Assembly (NCBI GenBank): GCA_027487355.1
Contig: JAIYDT010000002.1
Coordinates: 1-44,691 of the forward strand
DNA: 44,691 nucleotides
Reading direction: 5' to 3'
DNA from: Verrucomicrobiaceae bacterium
GTDB taxonomy: Bacteria; Verrucomicrobiota; Verrucomicrobiia; Verrucomicrobiales; Akkermansiaceae
Position numbers and translations under genes: made by a program. Of the stretch, positions 39,822 to 44,691 are shown in pieces (position 1 is the first letter of the stretch; every line of letters begins with the position of its first letter). The notes under the pieces are model-generated. The model was not told the DNA's origin and searched no databases. It was given only the letters and a program-made list of their open reading frames with translations.

Positions 39822-42800
39822 GTGCATTTTTCTGGTCCGCAGCCGTGTCTGATTGGTATTCGACTCTGCGTGGCAGGATTCGTGGAAAAACCGTTGATCG
39901 TGGATGGATTCGAGTCCCCCGAGTCGTGGATGCCCGTGGCGTCAGGGCTGGCGGAACTGAAGCTGGACAGCCCGGAGTCCCCACGAGGCCGCTCTTTGCG
40001 GATGAGCTTCGATTTCAACGGCGGAGGCGGCTTCGTGGTGGCGCGAAAGGAAATCCGAATTCCGCTTTCCGAGACCTGGGAGTTCCGATTCCGCCTGCGG
40101 GGCGAGGTGCCGCCCAATCGCTTCGAGTTCAAGATCGTCGATCCCTCCGGCACCAATGTCTGGCGCTGGAGCGAGGAACCGCTGGTGGTTTCCGATGACT
40201 GGCGCGAAGTGGTGATCCCCAGCAGCCGGATGCCCTTCGCCTGGGGACCGGCCGGCGGCGGGGTCCCTTCCGAGATCGGCGTGATCGAGTTCGCCATCGC
40301 CGCCGGCGAAGGCGGCGCGGGGACCCTGAGCATCGAGGATTTCCAATGGGTGGACACGGGTCCGCTGGTGGCCGTTTCCTGCGAGGCATCCTCCGGAAAG
40401 GCCGAATCACTGCTTGCCGGGGACGGCTGGAGCAGCGATGCCAGCGATGAAGCCCCATGGGTCGAGCTGGACTTCGGCCGCCCCCGCGAGCTCGGCGGCC
40501 TGATCCTCCACTGGCAGCCCGAGGGCGCACGGGATTTGAAAATCGAGGCTCTGCACGGCAGCGAATGGCGGGAGATTCTGGAATTGCACCGGGTCCTAGG
40601 CACCCGCACCGCCGTGCCCTTGCAAGGTCCCGCCACCCAGCGTGTCCGCCTCACCTTTCTGCCCGGAGCCGCCCTCGGGAGCATCGAATGGAAAGGACCC
40701 GAATTCTCGCGCTCTGACGACGAATTCCTCCACGCCATCGCCACCTCTTCCGAGCCCGGTGCCTTTCCAAAATACTGGCTGCGACGCCAGACCCTGCTCA
40801 CCCCGATCGGCTCGCCCGACGGTGGCCCCCAGTCCATGATGAACGAGGAAGGCCTCGTGGAAATCGATGCCGCCAGCCCGTCGATCGAGCCCTTCCTCCA
40901 TGACGGCGAGCGACTCTGGACCTGGCAAGACGCCACCCTCCACCAATCGCTCGAAGACGGTTGGATGCCCCTCCCCCGTTCGCACTGGTCCTGCGGGGAG
41001 CTTTCCCTCGAAGTCGCCGCCGAACCCGCAGAAGGCGGCACCCTTGTGCGCTACACGATTGGGAACTCCTCCAGCCAGCCCCGATCCATCCAGCTCCACC
41101 TCGCGATCCGTCCCTTCCAGGCGACTCCGCCCTGGCAGCACCACGGCCGCCTCGGCGGAAAGAGCGCCATTTCCAGCATCGAGTTCGAAGGCCCGGTCTG
41201 CCTGCTGGACGGCACCCGCCGGATCATCCCGATGAGCCCACCGGATCGAACCGCCGCCCAGCCTTTCGCCTCCGGTCCGCTCGTCGAAAACCTCCGCAGC
41301 GGCCACCCGCCCTCCGCCCAGAAGGCAGTGGACCCCCTCGGTCTCGCCGAGGCGGTCTTCACCTTCCAGATCGATCTCCCAGCCGGAGCATCTGAGGAAC
41401 GGTCCGTCTTCCTCCCCTTCGATCACGCCTCCCGAGCCCCCGACCAGCCGGTGTTGAAATCCGTGAAACGGCAGTGGAACGAAGCCCTCGCCCAAACCCG
41501 CTTCGACGTCCCACCCGACTGGGAAGACGCCGCCCAAGCCTGGAAAACCGCCGCCGCCCACATCCTCGTCAACCGCCACCGCGCGGCCATCCACCCCGGA
41601 CCGCGACGCTACACACGCGCCTGGATTCGCGATGGCGTCGTCATGGGTGCCGCTCTGGCCCGCTCCGGCAGCGTCGGTCCGTATGTCGATTTCATGCGCT
41701 GGTATGAACCCTTCCTTCGCAACGACGGCTTCGTTCCCTGCTGCGTCGATGAAAAGGGGCCTGACTGGCTCGTCGAGTATGACAGCCAGGGCCAATGGCT
41801 CTACGGCATCGCCGAGTGCCACCGCTTCGGCGCAGGCGATTCCTTCGCAAACGACCTCTGGCCGTCCGCCCTGCGCTGCATCCACCACACCCGCGAGCTG
41901 CTTGAAAGCCGCCCGGCGGAAAGCGAGGATCTCCCTGACAAGCGCGCCTTTCGCGGCCTTCTGCCTGAATCCGCCAGCCACGAGGGCTATCTCGCCCATC
42001 CCGTCCATTCCTACTGGGACGACTTCTGGGCCATCCGCGGACTGATCGACATCCAGCGGCTCGCCCACCATCTCGCCCGACCGGAAAGCGAGCAGTCGAT
42101 GATCCGGGAAATGGCTTCCACGCTGATCGCCGCCGTCCGTGAATCCCTCCGCCTCACCATGGAACTACGGGAGATCCCGTACATCCCCGGCTCGGTCGAG
42201 TGGGCGGACTTCGATCCCGCCGCCACCGCCGTGGCGATGATGATCCTCGACGGCCTCGAGGTCCTTCCCGCCGAGGGATTGCAGGACACCTTCGACCGCT
42301 ACCTGAAAGGCTTTCGCGACCGCATCCGCGGCGCCATGCCCTGGAACAACTACTCCGCCTACGAAATGCGGATCGTTTCCGCCCTCACCCGCCTCGGACG
42401 TCGGGCCGATGCCATCGAGCTGCTCACTTTCCTCCTTCAGGACCGCCGACCCGCCGTCTGGAACCAGTGGCCGGAAATCACCTGGAAGGACCCGCAGAGC
42501 CCCGGCCACTTCGGCGACCTGCCGCACACCTGGATCGGCGCGGAATACGTGCTGGGCTTCGCCGGACTCTTCGCCCACGAGCGCGCAGCCGATGACACCC
42601 TCGTCCTGGCCGCCGGCATGCCGCTGGAATGGTTCGCCAATGGCCGCACCAACGGCGTGAGCCAGTTCTCCACCTACTATGGCCCCGTGACCTTCTCACT
42701 GAAACTCAGCGGCGGGAAATGGCACCTCGATCTCACCCGCCCCCCAGCCTCACCCGGCGGCGGAATCGAAGTCCGGCTGCCCCATGTTTCCGGAGTCTCC

Positions 42801-42860
42801 CTGCTTCATCACGATGGGAACGATCTGCCGATCGACCCGCTGGGAATCGTCAGGCTCTGA
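39822..42860 (+). CDS. Large F5/8-type-C-like / six-hairpin glycosidase-like protein
   Basis: 1012 aa; N-terminal beta-sandwich-like regions with EAPWVELDFGRPRELGGLILHW, C-terminal (alpha/alpha)6-like region RRYTRAWIRDGVVMGAALARSG. Confidence 0.65.
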   Translation: MHFSGPQPCLIGIRLCVAGFVEKPLIVDGFESPESWMPVASGLAELKLDSPESPRGRSLRMSFDFNGGGGFVVARKEIRIPLSETWEFRFRLRGEVPPNRFEFKIVDPSGTNVWRWSEEPLVVSDDWREVVIPSSRMPFAWGPAGGGVPSEIGVIEFAIAAGEGGAGTLSIEDFQWVDTGPLVAVSCEASSGKAESLLAGDGWSSDASDEAPWVELDFGRPRELGGLILHWQPEGARDLKIEALHGSEWREILELHRVLGTRTAVPLQGPATQRVRLTFLPGAALGSIEWKGPEFSRSDDEFLHAIATSSEPGAFPKYWLRRQTLLTPIGSPDGGPQSMMNEEGLVEIDAASPSIEPFLHDGERLWTWQDATLHQSLEDGWMPLPRSHWSCGELSLEVAAEPAEGGTLVRYTIGNSSSQPRSIQLHLAIRPFQATPPWQHHGRLGGKSAISSIEFEGPVCLLDGTRRIIPMSPPDRTAAQPFASGPLVENLRSGHPPSAQKAVDPLGLAEAVFTFQIDLPAGASEERSVFLPFDHASRAPDQPVLKSVKRQWNEALAQTRFDVPPDWEDAAQAWKTAAAHILVNRHRAAIHPGPRRYTRAWIRDGVVMGAALARSGSVGPYVDFMRWYEPFLRNDGFVPCCVDEKGPDWLVEYDSQGQWLYGIAECHRFGAGDSFANDLWPSALRCIHHTRELLESRPAESEDLPDKRAFRGLLPESASHEGYLAHPVHSYWDDFWAIRGLIDIQRLAHHLARPESEQSMIREMASTLIAAVRESLRLTMELREIPYIPGSVEWADFDPAATAVAMMILDGLEVLPAEGLQDTFDRYLKGFRDRIRGAMPWNNYSAYEMRIVSALTRLGRRADAIELLTFLLQDRRPAVWNQWPEITWKDPQSPGHFGDLPHTWIGAEYVLGFAGLFAHERAADDTLVLAAGMPLEWFANGRTNGVSQFSTYYGPVTFSLKLSGGKWHLDLTRPPASPGGGIEVRLPHVSGVSLLHHDGNDLPIDPLGIVRL

Positions 42861-44573
42861 AGGCTCGATCGGCTCCTCCTTCACCGCCCGGATCTGAGGG
42901 ACATAACTCCACGTGCCGTCCATCTCGATCGTCAGCAGCGCATCAAAAAGCTCACTGGCCTCGCTGTTGCCGCCGAGGATCAGACTGCCCTGCCCCATTT
43001 TCCGAAACGCCGTCAGCACATCCTCGAGTTCGGGGCTTTTCAAGGTCGTTCCAGGACGGTCGATAACGATGAAATCCGGATTCGCCGCGATCGCCCGGAC
43101 GCAGGAAAACAACTGCTGCTCCGCCAGTGAAAGCACCTCGTTCCAGTCGCGGATCGTGTCCACCCCGCCAACCCTCGCCACCACCTCATCCAGCTTGAGC
43201 AGGCGCAGCGCCTGACGGGTCCGCAGATCATTCACGCGGAAGTCACCGCCCTCCACCCTCATGATCTGCCGCAGCGTGCCGGTGGGAAGATAAGGGCGCT
43301 CCGGCAGCAACATCAGACGCCCTTCCTCCGGCAGCACCAGCGTGCCGGATCCACGGTCACAGTCGCCCGCGATCAGGTGGAAAAGCGCCCGCTGCGCCAC
43401 CGCATTGGTCCCACAAACCAGAACGTTCGCCCGCTCCGGGATCGCCAGATCCAGATCCCTGACAAGTGGCAGCCCCGTTTCGATCGCCAACAGCTCGACT
43501 GACTCGAAGCTAAGCCGCCGCGCTTCAATGCGCACCGCGATCGGCATCTCCGGTCGGTCGATGGCCCGCTCGATCGACCCCGCCAGCTCACTCAACCGCG
43601 CGATCACCGCCGCGAAGGCTGAGATCGACTGGAACTGCGTCACAATCAGCGAAAACGCCCCGAGCAAGATCGCAAAGGCTCCCGCCGACTGCGTGATCAC
43701 GCCGAACTCCACCTTGTGGCTGAAAAACAGGGGAGCCACGATCAGCGCCGGGATGATCTGGATCATCAGGTTGTAGCCGGTCGTGAAAAAGGACAGGTTC
43801 CGGTTCACCGCGATCAGCCGCCGCATGTTCGAGGCCCAGTCCCCGATCCGCTGTGAGAGCCTGCGGCTGAAAAGCGGCTCGTTGTGCGTCAGCGCCACCG
43901 CATCCGCATGCTCGCGCACGTGCACCAGCTCCGAGCGGAAATTTGCCTCCCGGTCGGACTGCCGGAAATTCAGCCCGATCAGCGGCCGCCCCAGCCGGAT
44001 CGCCAGGGCCGAGCCCCCGGCCGCATAGATCACCGCCACCACGAACAACGTCTGACTGATCGACCACAGCACCCCGGAAAACGCGATCACCGTGAACGTT
44101 CCATTCAACAGCAGCAGGGCAAAGCTCAGCGATGTCGTCGTGAACGCACGCACATCCTCCGCGATCCGCTGGTCCGGATTCGCCACGCTTTCCGTGTCCG
44201 CATGCCGCCGCAGGCAATGCTTCAGGTAGGCCTCCGTCAGTTGCCGCGTCAGCGACTCCCGCCACAGCAGACCCAGCCGCTCCTCACAGAAGCGGAAAAA
44301 CACCGCCGCCGCCGTCGAGCACGCAAACATCACGATGTAGAGGATCGCCTGCTGGGCGAAGACACTCGGATTCCGACGCTCGATCGCCGACATGAAATCC
44401 CGGCCCACGTAGCTGGTCATCACGTTCAAGGCATTGATCACCAGCATCAAGAGCACCAGCAGGATCGCCAGCCGGCGGCCCTTCCCCCCCTCGTCCGACT
44501 GGAGAAACCCCTGCACCACCTGGGCAAGCCTCTTCCGCGTCAAACGGTCGAAGGAGACAGTGCCGGTAGCCAT
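42750..44573 (-). CDS. SbmA/YddA-like ABC half-transporter with degenerate NBD
   Basis: N-terminal TM domain with LNVMTSYVGRDFMSAIERRN and NPDQRIAEDVRAF; NBD keeps LPERPYLPTGTLRQ and DWNEVLSLAEQQLF but lacks Walker A and the H-loop. Confidence 0.82.
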   Translation of the reverse strand: MATGTVSFDRLTRKRLAQVVQGFLQSDEGGKGRRLAILLVLLMLVINALNVMTSYVGRDFMSAIERRNPSVFAQQAILYIVMFACSTAAAVFFRFCEERLGLLWRESLTRQLTEAYLKHCLRRHADTESVANPDQRIAEDVRAFTTTSLSFALLLLNGTFTVIAFSGVLWSISQTLFVVAVIYAAGGSALAIRLGRPLIGLNFRQSDREANFRSELVHVREHADAVALTHNEPLFSRRLSQRIGDWASNMRRLIAVNRNLSFFTTGYNLMIQIIPALIVAPLFFSHKVEFGVITQSAGAFAILLGAFSLIVTQFQSISAFAAVIARLSELAGSIERAIDRPEMPIAVRIEARRLSFESVELLAIETGLPLVRDLDLAIPERANVLVCGTNAVAQRALFHLIAGDCDRGSGTLVLPEEGRLMLLPERPYLPTGTLRQIMRVEGGDFRVNDLRTRQALRLLKLDEVVARVGGVDTIRDWNEVLSLAEQQLFSCVRAIAANPDFIVIDRPGTTLKSPELEDVLTAFRKMGQGSLILGGNSEASELFDALLTIEMDGTWSYVPQIRAVKEEPIEPSEPDDSQRVDRQIVPIVMKQGDSGNMGQPDFDSAAG

Positions 44574-44663
44574 GAGGGAAACAGCCATAGCGCCCCACAA
44601 ACCTTGATGCAAAGCCAATTGGCCTAACATGTTTAAGATTCCCTGATCAACGGCTGGAGGCCC

Positions 44664-44691
44664 CAAATCAAAAATCCAAAATCAACAATCC
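44664..44691. repeat. Short-unit AT-rich intergenic repeat at window edge
   Basis: CAAATCAAAAATCCAAAATCAACAATCC; runs off the window. Confidence 0.5.

Noticed and set aside
40596-42071. 491-aa minus-strand ORF
   Set aside because: Antisense to the large glycosidase-like gene; composition typical of a GC-driven shadow ORF.

Overview
A 44.7 kb, GC-rich chromosomal window, probably from a Verrucomicrobia/PVC-group bacterium (inferred from the very long GreA-like protein, the gene content and the style of the intergenic repeats). Core genes present are rpoA-rplQ, eno, a giant Gre-type factor, an A-type Fe-S carrier, photolyase, and ABC-3 type Zn/Mn transporter genes. Accessory content includes: (i) a staphyloxanthin-like C30 carotenoid block (divergent aldehyde dehydrogenase, then crtP-crtQ-crtO); (ii) a type-I-secretion-like operon (ABC-HlyD-TolC) whose ABC ATPase lacks the Walker A lysine; (iii) a SbmA/YddA-like ABC half-transporter whose nucleotide-binding domain has lost nearly every ATPase motif; (iv) an HtrA pair, one with an intact catalytic triad and one that looks catalytically dead with a PDZ domain inserted in the protease fold; (v) an overlapping GNAT acetyltransferase/HDAC-like deacetylase pair; (vi) an IS481-like element disabled by an in-frame TAA and a catalytic D->G change; (vii) a RAYT transposase remnant and, about 33 kb away, an inverted pair of REP-like hairpins with a compensatory base pair; (viii) several families of short-unit intergenic repeats, including a two-block heptamer array (TTAACTC)5(TTGAATC)5TTAACTC. 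No rRNA, tRNA or CRISPR array could be supported by eye. All assignments are motif-level reading without database searches.
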